Shown in pieces: positions 1 to 7,720 of a stretch of 64,000 bases of DNA. The stretch spans positions 186,001 to 250,000 of the forward strand of contig NZ_CP097321.1 in the NCBI RefSeq assembly GCF_023515995.1, given 5' to 3'. Both the position numbers and the translations under genes were made by a program. Within the stretch, counting starts at the first letter, position 1. Each line of letters starts with the position of its first letter. Origin of the DNA: Candidatus Mycobacterium methanotrophicum (lineage in GTDB: Bacteria > Actinomycetota > Actinomycetes > Mycobacteriales > Mycobacteriaceae). The notes under the pieces were generated by a model, which did not search any database, was not told the origin of the DNA, and worked only from the letters and a program-made list of their open reading frames with translations.

Positions 1-993
1 GCGACCGTGTGGCTGCTCGGGCTAGAAGCGCTGCGGCAGTTCGTCGCCCGCGAAGGCCACTGCCGGCCGTCCTACTCCCATTACGAGAACCTGCCCGACT
101 ACTGCCTGCCGCTGTATGACTGGTGTGCCCGACAGCGGCACTCATACCGGCATGGGCAGCTGTTATCGGCCCGCGCCCGGATGCTCGCCCAGGTCCCCGG
201 ATGGCAATGGGAACGCCGGCCCGCACCGCGGGTCCTGCTCGACATCGGCGACACCCGCCACGGAACCCGCGCCGGCTACGTCAAAGGCTGCAGATGCGAC
301 GCCTGCACGCAAGCGAACCGAGTCAGCCAGGCACACAGAGCCGCGGCCGCCGCCGCAGGCGGGCCAAGCACCGATCTCGTCGACGCCGCAGCTGCCCGCG
401 CCCACCTCATCAGCCTCAAAGGCCCTGGCGTCAACCAGAAATCGCTGGCGCGCGCCTGCGGGCTCAACGTCAAAACGATCGCCGGCGTGATGTGCGGCGA
501 TACCCGGCGCATCCTGCCCGACAGCGAATCGGCCATCTGCGCCCTCACAGCCGCCGACGTTCGGGCCGCGGCCGCGCCCGGAACACAGGTCGACGCGGCG
601 CCGACATGGGAACTGTTGGACGGCATGATCGCCCGCGGCTGGCCCAAAGCATGGATCGCTCGCGAACTGGGATTCGGCACCTCCTTGCGGCTCAGCCGAA
701 TCGCCGTCACCGCCGCAAACGCCGACAAAGTCGCGAAGTTGGCCCAGCGGATCGGCGAGCGTGTGCCACCGTCGCGGCGCGCGCGTCAGCCTGTCCCGCG
801 GCTCGACGCGATCCTGGCCGCCGATACCGGGCACTCGGCTGGGATCAACGGCGAAGCGCTCGCATGGGCGGGGTCCTTGCCTGAGCAGAGCTACCACATC
901 AGCCGGGTCGCACAGCGCAGCGGCCTATCCGTCGAGACCGTTCTAGCGGCGGGCGCCGACGTGTCTCGTCGAGATCAGCGCGCAGCGTCGTAA
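1..993 (+). CDS. Helicase-associated-domain protein with Cys-containing plasmid/phage motif (5' partial)
   Basis: The reading frame is open to the left window edge; the first visible start is GTG at 7, so the true N-terminus may lie outside. Residues 1-70 fit the helicase-associated domain (conserved W, L, EGH, DWCARQR-x-YRHG and PGWQWE pattern), a small DNA-binding module often repeated in bacterial helicases. Around residue 93 is GYVKGCRCDACTQAN, a short Cys motif common in actinobacterial phage and plasmid proteins and probably metal-binding. The rest (about 200 residues) contains HTH-like segments I cannot assign. It ends 11 bases before the next gene, which has its own strong ribosome-binding site. 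Probable DNA-binding role; exact function unknown. Confidence 0.7.
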   Translation, partial: ATVWLLGLEALRQFVAREGHCRPSYSHYENLPDYCLPLYDWCARQRHSYRHGQLLSARARMLAQVPGWQWERRPAPRVLLDIGDTRHGTRAGYVKGCRCDACTQANRVSQAHRAAAAAAGGPSTDLVDAAAARAHLISLKGPGVNQKSLARACGLNVKTIAGVMCGDTRRILPDSESAICALTAADVRAAAAPGTQVDAAPTWELLDGMIARGWPKAWIARELGFGTSLRLSRIAVTAANADKVAKLAQRIGERVPPSRRARQPVPRLDAILAADTGHSAGINGEALAWAGSLPEQSYHISRVAQRSGLSVETVLAAGADVSRRDQRAAS

Positions 994-1004
994 GGAGGTT
1001 TGTT

Positions 1005-2228
1005 ATGTGGCTCTCTGACAATCAGGGCACCGTGGCCCACACGTTGGCCGATCAGGTCGTGCAGGCGCTGGCCGGCCATATCTACGTGGGACGCTGCGAG
1101 ACCCGGCTCCAGGACCGGGTCGCCCAGGTCCTCGGCGAGGCCGGGCTGGTGTTCGAGCGAGAGTCCCGGCTTTCCGAGCGGGACCGCCCGGATTTCCTCA
1201 TCGCCGGCACCGTTGTGGTTGAAGTCAAGCTGAAAACCCCGCGCAGCGCGGTTCTGCGGCAACTCGGCCGCTACGCCGGCCACGAGCAGATCGAGGCGAT
1301 TGTCCTTGCGTCGACGTCGACTCGCGCTGGACGCAATTGGTGTGCGCTGCCCCACAATTCGCCTCGTCCGCGGTCGGTGGTGAGCGCTATGCCTGACGAC
1401 TCTTCGCGGCTGTTGATTGCGTGCCCAAAGGCGGTTGCCAGTCTGTTGACTGCCCGGCCGGTCGCTGCGCTGCGCGGGCAGCGTCCCGATGCGATCGAGG
1501 ACCGGTTATTGGCGGCAACCTCCGGTGCCGGCGACACAGATGCCGTTCACGACGCCGCCACTGTCGTTGTACGGCTGCGTATCCGTATCGAGGATGCCGC
1601 CAAGCAGGAGGCCGCGGCGATGGGCAGCCCTGTTGCGATCGGCGTGATCGAGGGGGCGCTGGTCGGCACAATCGTGAGCATCGTCGCCAACGCGGCCGCT
1701 GTCGCGCAGCTGCGCGACGGCGAGGGCACGGCGAAGGTGGGCTATCTCATGGAGCTCGCCAGGCTGGACGGCGGCGCCGACATGCTAGGTCAAGGCACTG
1801 AGTCCGATGACAACAGGATCGCCGAAGATCACCGGCGCGCGGATCGTCGCGTCCAGGAGGTTTTAGCTGGGCGGCTTGCGCTGCTGTCGCCGCTACCCAG
1901 CCTGGATCTCGATCGCATCGATTGGGTGATCACCGGCGGTGAATCCGGGCCCCGTGCCCGACCGATGGATCCGCAATGGGCGCGCACCATCCGACATCAC
2001 TGCCGCGCCAAAGGCATTGCGTATCTGCATAAGCAAAACGGTGAATGGGCCCCCACCGGCAGCTTTGCCTGGGGACAGCTGCAGCACGGTGAAACCTACG
2101 GCTCGGCCTTCGAGGAACATCACGGCCTGCGCGCACACGAGGTACTCAAACGGGTCGGAAAGAAGCGTGCCGGCCACGCCCTCGACGGGCAAATCTGGGA
2201 TGAGTTCCCCCGGACGGTTCCGCGATGA
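1005..2228 (+). CDS. Chimeric protein: PD-(D/E)XK nuclease-like N-terminus joined to C-terminal part of a DUF5131 (Gp37/Gp68) protein
   Basis: The ATG start follows an AAGGAGG ribosome-binding site (991-997). Residues 1-110 resemble a small phage nuclease-like fold, with RPDFLIAG followed by VVVEVKLK, matching the D...ExK pattern. The last 115 residues match the C-terminal part of DUF5131 phage proteins (DWVITGGESGPRARPM, then LHKQNGEW and LDGQIWDEFP). The N-terminal part of DUF5131, with its CxxxCxxC radical-SAM-like cluster, is absent. The middle 150 residues have no clear assignment. The ORF is intact (407 residues), so it may be a true fusion, but a deletion joining two neighbouring phage-type genes fits better. 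It ends in an ATGA overlap with the methylase downstream. Confidence 0.65.
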   Translation: MWLSDNQGTVAHTLADQVVQALAGHIYVGRCETRLQDRVAQVLGEAGLVFERESRLSERDRPDFLIAGTVVVEVKLKTPRSAVLRQLGRYAGHEQIEAIVLASTSTRAGRNWCALPHNSPRPRSVVSAMPDDSSRLLIACPKAVASLLTARPVAALRGQRPDAIEDRLLAATSGAGDTDAVHDAATVVVRLRIRIEDAAKQEAAAMGSPVAIGVIEGALVGTIVSIVANAAAVAQLRDGEGTAKVGYLMELARLDGGADMLGQGTESDDNRIAEDHRRADRRVQEVLAGRLALLSPLPSLDLDRIDWVITGGESGPRARPMDPQWARTIRHHCRAKGIAYLHKQNGEWAPTGSFAWGQLQHGETYGSAFEEHHGLRAHEVLKRVGKKRAGHALDGQIWDEFPRTVPR

Positions 2229-3070
2229 CGACCACTGCGCCCCCGATGTCGTACTTCGGTGGGAAAACTCGGCTTGCTGACCGTATCGTCGCGATGCTGC
2301 CGACCCATCACCACTATGTGGAACCGTTCGCGGGCAGTCTCGCGGTGCTGCTGGCCAAATCTCCGAGCCGGATGGAAACGGTGAACGACCTTGACGGCCA
2401 GTTGATGACGTTTTGGCGTGTATTGCGTGAGCGCCCAGACGAATTAATGCGGGTGTGCGCTCTCACACCGCACTCTCGCCGTGAGCATGAGTTCGCGTTC
2501 GGTATTGACGTGGACGCCCTGGGCAACGAGGTCGAGGTCGCCCGCTTGACATGGCTGAAGATCACCCAGGGCCGCAGCGGGACGTTACGCAAGACCGGGT
2601 GGCGGCACTTCGTCGATCCACGCGGATCATCCAGGAGCATGCCTGGGTATCTGGACAGTTACGTGGAGCGCATGACGGTCGCGGCCGAGCGCCTGCAACG
2701 CGTCAGTCTCGAATGCCGGCCAGCACTGGACATCATCGATAAATACGGTGCGGCGCACCAGGTGTGCCTCTACGTCGATCCCCCCTATCTCGGCTCCACA
2801 CGCACAACCAGTGGATACCGAACCGACATGCGCGACGCGGTCTCCCACACAGCGCTCATCGATGCCCTGCTGCGCGCACGGGCGGCCGTTGTGCTCAGCG
2901 GCTACGCCAGCGACCTGTACGACGCGGCGCTCGGGTCCTGGTTCCGGGTTGAGATCCCGACGATCACCGGCCAGGGCGGTACCAAACAGGCACGAACAGA
3001 GGTGATCTGGTCCAACCGACCGATCGGCCAATTCCATCTGTTCGACCAAGTCGAGGCCTGCGATGCCTGA
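2225..3070 (+). CDS. D12-class N6-adenine DNA methyltransferase (Dam-like)
   Basis: 281 residues, normal for the family. S-adenosylmethionine-binding motifs are visible: YFGGKTRLADRI near residue 10 and YVEPFAGSLAVL near 31, then NDLDG near 59. The catalytic DPPY is in YVDPPYLGS near residue 183. It methylates the N6 of adenine in a short DNA recognition sequence that cannot be read from the protein. No restriction endonuclease is adjacent, so it looks like an orphan, phage/plasmid-style methylase used for self-protection or regulation. The start overlaps the previous stop by 4 bases, so it is probably translationally coupled. Confidence 0.9.
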   Translation: MTTTAPPMSYFGGKTRLADRIVAMLPTHHHYVEPFAGSLAVLLAKSPSRMETVNDLDGQLMTFWRVLRERPDELMRVCALTPHSRREHEFAFGIDVDALGNEVEVARLTWLKITQGRSGTLRKTGWRHFVDPRGSSRSMPGYLDSYVERMTVAAERLQRVSLECRPALDIIDKYGAAHQVCLYVDPPYLGSTRTTSGYRTDMRDAVSHTALIDALLRARAAVVLSGYASDLYDAALGSWFRVEIPTITGQGGTKQARTEVIWSNRPIGQFHLFDQVEACDA

Positions 3071-4043
3071 GCGTATCCCGTTCCCGAAATCTCTGGACGT
3101 CGCCAAGGCAATCGACAAGGCGGCCGGCGCCCAACGCGACGTAATCGGCCGCGGCGCCCCAGTCAAGCGGATGATCCCGGGTGCCAACCAGAACCGCACG
3201 GGTTCCTGCATCAAAGATAACGGTCGAGAGTACGTGCCGACCCAGACTGTGCCTGCAACACCGGAAGCTGTGCGGTGGCAGGGATGGGGAACTGCCCTCA
3301 AGCCATCGTTCGAACCGATCGTAGTTGCTCGTAAACCGTTGGCGGGCAAGGTTGCTGAGAACGTGCAGGCGCACGGGACGGGTGCACTAAACATCGACGG
3401 ATGTCGGGTCCCGACCGCCGGTGAGGTCAATCCGTCGATCGCTCGGCGCAAGGGCCCCGCGAATCGACCGCAGCGCCGTTCAGCTGTCGATTCCGAGGCG
3501 GCTGGACGCATCGAGTCGCGAACCTTGCAGGACCGGTTCAGCAAGCCTCGGGAAGGGGAGGAGATGGGTCGCTCGCCGATCAATGTCGTGCTCGATGAAT
3601 CACAGGCCGCCGACCTCGATCAGCAGAGCGGCGCGCGAGCCGCTGGAAGAACACCCGGCAAGCGGGCGGGCATCGGCTATGGATCTGGTGCTCAGGGCAC
3701 CACAGGCGAATTCATACAGCACGACAGCGGCGGTGCGTCCAGGTTCTTCCCGACGTTCCGCTACCAGGCCAAAGCCGATAACACAGAGCGTCCACGCGTC
3801 GACAACGGGCAGCGTCCAACCGTCAAACCGCGAGATTTCACCCGCTGGCTCGTGCGGCTCGTGACACCTCCGCACGGCATCGTTCTGAATCCATTCGCGG
3901 GATCGGGAACCGCCGCCGAGGCGTGCATCCACGAACACATGCGCTGCATCACGATCGAGCGTGAGGCCGACTACCCACCGCTGATCAAACACCGACTCAC
4001 CAAGCCTATGGACATCGGATTCGACTTCGGAGAAGCCTCGTGA
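3063..4043 (+). CDS. N-terminally truncated phage-type DNA methylase (N4/N6) lacking the DPPY half
   Basis: The C-terminal half is typical of beta-class phage DNA methylases: FPKSLDVAKAIDKAAGAQR at the start, RYQAKAD and KPRDFTRWLVRLVTPP, then the AdoMet-binding NPFAGSGTAAEAC near residue 276. Full-length relatives carry 80-120 further residues with the catalytic DPPY motif before the PKSLDV segment. Here the ORF begins right at that segment with MPERIPF. The start overlaps the previous stop by 8 bases and there is no upstream remnant in another frame, so a deletion joined the gene to the D12 methylase. Catalysis is doubtful unless another subunit supplies DPPY. Confidence 0.7.
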   Translation: MPERIPFPKSLDVAKAIDKAAGAQRDVIGRGAPVKRMIPGANQNRTGSCIKDNGREYVPTQTVPATPEAVRWQGWGTALKPSFEPIVVARKPLAGKVAENVQAHGTGALNIDGCRVPTAGEVNPSIARRKGPANRPQRRSAVDSEAAGRIESRTLQDRFSKPREGEEMGRSPINVVLDESQAADLDQQSGARAAGRTPGKRAGIGYGSGAQGTTGEFIQHDSGGASRFFPTFRYQAKADNTERPRVDNGQRPTVKPRDFTRWLVRLVTPPHGIVLNPFAGSGTAAEACIHEHMRCITIEREADYPPLIKHRLTKPMDIGFDFGEAS

Positions 4044-4137
4044 AGCGAGCATCTCTTGCCAGGCGGCGGGTCGTTCTGCGCCGCGGCGGGTGGTCAAGTG
4101 CAGAGAAACGGTCGAGGTGCATGAGGCGAATCGCCCC

Positions 4138-4671
4138 ATGCCGACCCATTGGATCGCTGACCTCGTCGACACTGAAAATGCCGACTATCACTCGCCGCCG
4201 GACTTGCCTGCAGCGGACCTGTTCGCGGCCGGCATTTCGTGGGTCAATCAGTGGAACTCGGGCATCGACGTCGGCCTCCCAGCACGCTGGAGCTGCATCG
4301 TGAGCCGCACTGTCACCGCACGCACGGTCGCCGTTCGACACACCATCCTCGCCGTACTGCGATCTGAGTGGCCGTTGCCGGTACCTACGGGCACCGTGTT
4401 GCTCGGCATGGCTGAGGCGATCGGCAGTTGCAATCGCCCGCTGCGGGCCGACGCCGAGTGCCGGCTCCTCTCGTCGGGATCGAGCTGTCGCGCGTGGTGC
4501 TGGTACGGCCCTGTGTACGCCCAGTTGCGTGCACTCAGTCGATTGGGTCTCGCTGAGCAGATTCGGCGCTCCGAGATGCCCAGTGCCTATTGGCGATACG
4601 TGCCTGACGACCGATCTGACTCCTACTTCAACGCCGCCGTGGCCGAAGTGGCAGACAAGGAGGACGACTGA
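4138..4671 (+). CDS. Hypothetical protein
   Basis: 177 residues from the ATG at 4138; an alternative GTG at 4090 would add 16 residues without a better ribosome-binding site. I recognise no family. The protein has a cluster of Cys and Trp (SSCRAWCWYGPVY) and an acidic C-terminus. It lies in the same direction as, and close behind, the methylase genes, and its stop overlaps a very short ORF by one base (TGATG). Probably a plasmid or phage accessory gene of unknown function. Confidence 0.5.
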   Translation: MPTHWIADLVDTENADYHSPPDLPAADLFAAGISWVNQWNSGIDVGLPARWSCIVSRTVTARTVAVRHTILAVLRSEWPLPVPTGTVLLGMAEAIGSCNRPLRADAECRLLSSGSSCRAWCWYGPVYAQLRALSRLGLAEQIRRSEMPSAYWRYVPDDRSDSYFNAAVAEVADKEDD

Positions 4672-4736
4672 TGGTGCGAGACGTGCCGAACTTGGACCAG
4701 CCCGTCCGCCGGCGACTCCACGGCAGTGTCCGATGA
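4671..4736 (+). CDS. Very short coupled ORF (21 codons)
   Basis: ATG at 4671 overlaps the previous TGA by one base and is preceded by an excellent AAGGAGG (4658-4664). The 21-residue product MVRDVPNLDQPVRRRLHGSV-R is Arg-rich and matches nothing I know. Its stop overlaps the next ATG (ATGA at 4733-4736). It may be a leader peptide that delivers ribosomes to the downstream gene. Alternatively, the Shine-Dalgarno was meant for a longer gene now truncated. Confidence 0.4.
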   Translation: MVRDVPNLDQPVRRRLHGSVR

Positions 4737-4975
4737 CCGGCGTTGCGGAGTCCGCGAATGTGGACTGCCTAGTCGGTCAGGCGGTGCGCGTGCTCGCGAC
4801 AGGCGAGGTAGGCGACGTCACCGAGGTGGTCCGCTTCACCGACACCGGGCAGTCGTTGTGCCGGGTGCAGTGGTGGGCACCCGACGACAAGACCCCGGGC
4901 AGGCAGCGCCAGATCACCGCCTACTGCTATCCCAACCACCTCGAGCTCGTCCAAGACTGTGCGGGCCGCTCGTGA
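4733..4975 (+). CDS. Small hypothetical protein
   Basis: 80 residues from ATG 4733, coupled by ATGA to the mini-ORF before it and by GTGA (4972) to the next frame. The sequence (VGQAVRVLATGEVGDVTEV, then CRVQWW) suggests a small beta-barrel, similar in feel to short SH3/KOW-like phage proteins, but no family assignment is safe. Codon usage looks like genuine coding sequence. Confidence 0.5.
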   Translation: MTGVAESANVDCLVGQAVRVLATGEVGDVTEVVRFTDTGQSLCRVQWWAPDDKTPGRQRQITAYCYPNHLELVQDCAGRS

Positions 4976-5052
4976 CCGGTCCGCACGCCAAACACCCAGA
5001 AAACCCTATTGCCGGTCGACAAGTCCGGGAAGTGAAAGGAAGACAGGTCGAT

Positions 5053-5229
5053 ATGAGTGAATTACCGCAGGCTGCAGTAACTTTCGGTGCCAGGCTGACG
5101 GGCGCACCACGCGAGATGGTGCTCGCAGGGTTCAAGCTGGGTACCGAGATCGATGCGCGCTACGCGGCGGGTCTGGCGGATGCTGATCGCTGCGAAACAG
5201 GCATCCCACGGGTCGGGTGGTGTTCGTGA
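5053..5229 (+). CDS. Small hypothetical protein
   Basis: 58 residues from ATG 5053 with AAAGGA about 12 bases upstream. The frame is open from a GTG at 4972 that overlaps the previous stop, giving an alternative 85-residue product. No recognisable domain. The stop overlaps a possible ATG at 5229 (TGATG). Confidence 0.4.
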   Translation: MSELPQAAVTFGARLTGAPREMVLAGFKLGTEIDARYAAGLADADRCETGIPRVGWCS

Positions 5230-5540
5230 TGCGTATGGAGGCGGTGTGTCCTGCCGGGATCCGGGTCCTTCGCGTGCGACCATCACCTCGGATAGCGCTC
5301 ACGGGAAGGAGACCCCACCAAGGCACGCGGCCCACCGGTTGGTGGCGCGTCGACACAATTTTCTGTCTTTTACCGCTTGCGGGCGTCGTGACAGCGCCTG
5401 GCTGGAGCGCGATTACGTTCACCATGCCTGCGTGTCTGGGCGACGGTGTTTTTCAGCGCGCAGTTTCGGGCCGTATTCGTTTTTGTGGCTCTATTGTGCG
5501 CTGTCACTGCGCATTTCAGCCAGAGGGACTGTCGCGGTGA
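5229..5540 (+). CDS. Doubtful hypothetical ORF
   Basis: 103 codons beginning at an ATG that overlaps the preceding stop. The second half (CLLPLAGVV and following) does not look like a conserved protein, and codon bias weakens after about 5340. Listed only because of the TGATG coupling. The ORF may be a degraded gene. Confidence 0.25.
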   Translation: MRMEAVCPAGIRVLRVRPSPRIALTGRRPHQGTRPTGWWRVDTIFCLLPLAGVVTAPGWSAITFTMPACLGDGVFQRAVSGRIRFCGSIVRCHCAFQPEGLSR

Positions 5541-5841
5541 GGGCTGCGTGGTTGTCGTGCGCCCGCAACCTGCATAACGCGCTGTCGTCAGTTATGGCCC
5601 AGGACAGGCGTTTCCGTTTCGCGTACTGGCCGCGGCGGCGGCGGATCGGGAGGTGACCTGCTGACGCAACTCCGGCGCTGACAAGCGCTTCACACAACTT
5701 CACAGTGAATCAGTTGAGATCCCCAACCACAAGCCCGAGTAGTTACGGGTGGGAGTCCGCACCAAAGCAGGGCGCCACGAACGCCCTGCGGGTGCCGACA
5801 GAACCGAAGTTCCGGGATCTCCGTAAACAAGGAGAGTTACC
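5541..5841 (+). promoter_or_regulatory. Leader region of the Rep-like gene with a stem-loop at 5767-5789
   Basis: This non-coding stretch precedes the Rep-like gene. It contains a perfect 8-bp stem (GCAGGGCG at 5767-5774 pairing with CGCCCTGC at 5782-5789) with a 7-base loop, about 50 bases before the start codon. There is no T-run, so it is not an obvious intrinsic terminator. It could be a transcript-leader structure or an operator controlling replication-gene expression. An AAGGAGAG ribosome-binding site lies at 5829-5836. Confidence 0.45.
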
Positions 5842-7377
5842 GTGACAGGTAGACTTGATGATAGCACGCGCCCTTTTTCGGGCGCGAAATGCCAGGTCAG
5901 CAGCGGCGAGGCGGTTTTTGGCCCTGTGCGGGCGGCTGCCCGCACGTGTGGTCGCGAGGGTGTTGCGGCGGCGGCCCCGCCGCGGGTCGGTTCGCTTAGC
6001 GGCGGCCTGCGCTCGCCGCGCTGGCGTGAGGGTCGGCGCCGGGCTCAGGTGTCGGTGGCGCGCCGTGAGTGGGTGTGCGCGCATGCAGCCGTCTCCCCGG
6101 CGATCCCGGTGTGGGGTTCTCGCAGTGCGTGGATTGCTGACGTGCGGGCATGGACCGTGGAGCGGGATTTCGGTGTCGTGCGCGACAGTGTCCGGGTATC
6201 AATCACGTCCGCCACACTGGTCGCGGTAGCGGGGGTGTGGGCGGCGTTCGCCAATCACCACACGGGACGCAACGCCGCCGTGACGCGCGAGACGATTGCT
6301 GCCAGAGTCGGGTGCGACGTGCGCACGGTGAGCCGGGCGTGGAAGGTGCTCGGCGCGGCCGGATGGGCAATAGAAGCCCAACGCGGACATGGCTCAGCCG
6401 CTACCCCGAGTGCCGGTAAGCGGCCCTCTATTTGGCACTTGGTACCGCGGCGGAAGCCCGTGCCCCAGCCTGTGCCGCCAGCCGGCGATCCTGTGGAGTT
6501 TGTCCACCTACCCCCGAAGGGGGTGAGTACTTCTCTACCTCTCGTAGAGAATTACTCACCAAGCGCGCCTGCGGCCGCGCCCGGTCAAAGTTTGCCTCGA
6601 TCCGCTGACCGCCGCCCGCAACGGCGGCGGCGTTCGCGCACCACGCCGCTCCCCATGGCTCTGCAGCGCCTGGCCGGCCAACTCGTCACAGCATCACACG
6701 GGCTCGATCACGGTCACATCGGCGGGATTTGTGATGCGATCACCAGCGCCGAGATCGACCCCCACGCATGGACAGCGCGCCAGCTCGGCGACGCACTCAA
6801 CGCCGACATGCGCGCACGGGGCACGTGCTGGCCCGACCACATCGAGAACCCTGCAGCGTTCTTGGCCGCCCGGCTACGGCGTCTACCAGCCCGCCCCGAC
6901 ACCGTCACCGACCTCGCCGCGCGCCGGGACGCCAGTAGCCTGCCCCGCCAGGAAACCACCGCGCCGCAACCAGCCCGCAGGCCGGCAACTGCCCAACAGC
7001 GCGCACACGCCATCGAGATGTTCGGTGCGATGGCTGCACGGCGACACCACGCCCCCGGCCGCGAGCCCTCCCGTCACGGCATGTCTGCCCGGCCGATGTC
7101 GCAGGAGTCAGCCGTCACCGGCCACGACATGCGCGTGCGGGTCCGCGGGTCCGCGATGACAGTCGGTGAGTTGTTGGCGCTCACGCCGGCGGGCCGCTGT
7201 GTGGGCTGCGGCTCGATCGACGCCACCATGCGCACCGAACTTCCGCTGCCGTGCCTGGCCTGCGATGCCTGCTACCGGTCCGCCTGCACCGAACCCGGCG
7301 GCGGTAACGGTGACGGCTGCCCAGTGGACCACGGCCCCGGCCGCGCTTGCCGAGACGTCACCGCGGCCGCCAGCTAA
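5842..7377 (+). CDS. Winged-helix plasmid replication-type (Rep-like) protein
   Basis: 511 residues from GTG 5842, preceded by AAGGAGAG. Residues about 115-190 form a winged helix of the type in plasmid replication initiators (VAGVWAAFANHHTGRN, then TRETIAARVGCDVRTVSRAW and KVLGAAGWA). A low-complexity linker follows, and residues 450-500 contain a Cys-rich, zinc-finger-like end (CVGCGS, CLACDACYRSAC). The downstream neighbours are a short protein and DnaB, consistent with an initiator that recruits the helicase. Three consecutive DNA hairpins lie inside this gene at 6493-6559. The replication role is inferred from fold and context; a plain transcription factor cannot be excluded. Confidence 0.55.
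   Translation: MTGRLDDSTRPFSGAKCQVSSGEAVFGPVRAAARTCGREGVAAAAPPRVGSLSGGLRSPRWREGRRRAQVSVARREWVCAHAAVSPAIPVWGSRSAWIADVRAWTVERDFGVVRDSVRVSITSATLVAVAGVWAAFANHHTGRNAAVTRETIAARVGCDVRTVSRAWKVLGAAGWAIEAQRGHGSAATPSAGKRPSIWHLVPRRKPVPQPVPPAGDPVEFVHLPPKGVSTSLPLVENYSPSAPAAAPGQSLPRSADRRPQRRRRSRTTPLPMALQRLAGQLVTASHGLDHGHIGGICDAITSAEIDPHAWTARQLGDALNADMRARGTCWPDHIENPAAFLAARLRRLPARPDTVTDLAARRDASSLPRQETTAPQPARRPATAQQRAHAIEMFGAMAARRHHAPGREPSRHGMSARPMSQESAVTGHDMRVRVRGSAMTVGELLALTPAGRCVGCGSIDATMRTELPLPCLACDACYRSACTEPGGGNGDGCPVDHGPGRACRDVTAAAS
6493..6559. other. Cluster of three consecutive inverted repeats inside the Rep-like gene (candidate origin element)
   Basis: Hairpin 1: GTGGA 6493-6497 with TCCAC 6503-6507; its right arm is part of TTGTCCACC, one mismatch from the mycobacterial DnaA-box form TTGTCCACA. 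Hairpin 2: CCCCC 6511-6515 with GGGGG 6519-6523. Hairpin 3: a 16-bp stem, 6523-6538 with 6544-6559, one mismatch (C6530/T6552) and a 5-base loop. The array sits in the linker-coding part of the gene, where protein constraint is low. It may be the replication origin, an initiator binding site or a transcript structure. Confidence 0.45.
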
Positions 7378-7462
7378 CGTTGCCGTCGCTTCCGTAACAC
7401 CGGATTCGCTTACTACCCAACACCATCCGCGACGCCGACGATCACAGAAAAGGGAAGATCAC

Positions 7463-7720
7463 ATGTCACATCGTCACCATCGCCCCGCTGTAGGGATCGA
7501 GACCGCACACCTTGGCAGGCTGCTGATCCTGGCGAATGGCCGGCCCTACGCCTGGCATCGTTTCGACGAGTCCACCGCCGGGGATCGGGCGGCGGCCGCG
7601 GCCCGTTTACTGCCTGACGCCGCCGAATGTGACGCGGTCCTGGGTGTGGGCCGGACCGTCGCCGCTGGGCGCCCCCAGCGTCTGCTGGCGGCTTCGCAGG
7701 CGATGGAGATATCGGCGTGA
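7463..7720 (+). CDS. Small hypothetical protein upstream of dnaB
   Basis: 85 residues from ATG 7463, with an AAAAGGGA ribosome-binding site. Sequence features: TAHLGRLLILANGRPYAWH, then GDRAAAAARLLPDAAECDAVLGVGR, a compact alpha/beta-like pattern with no family I know. The stop overlaps the dnaB GTG start (GTGA, 7717-7720), so the two are probably co-translated. A role in helicase loading or replication control is possible by position only. Confidence 0.6.
   Translation: MSHRHHRPAVGIETAHLGRLLILANGRPYAWHRFDESTAGDRAAAAARLLPDAAECDAVLGVGRTVAAGRPQRLLAASQAMEISA

Noticed and set aside
2225..4043. Restriction-modification system
   Set aside because: Two methylase genes are present but neither neighbour looks like a cognate restriction enzyme; the nuclease-like domain upstream is a small phage-type domain fused to DUF5131.
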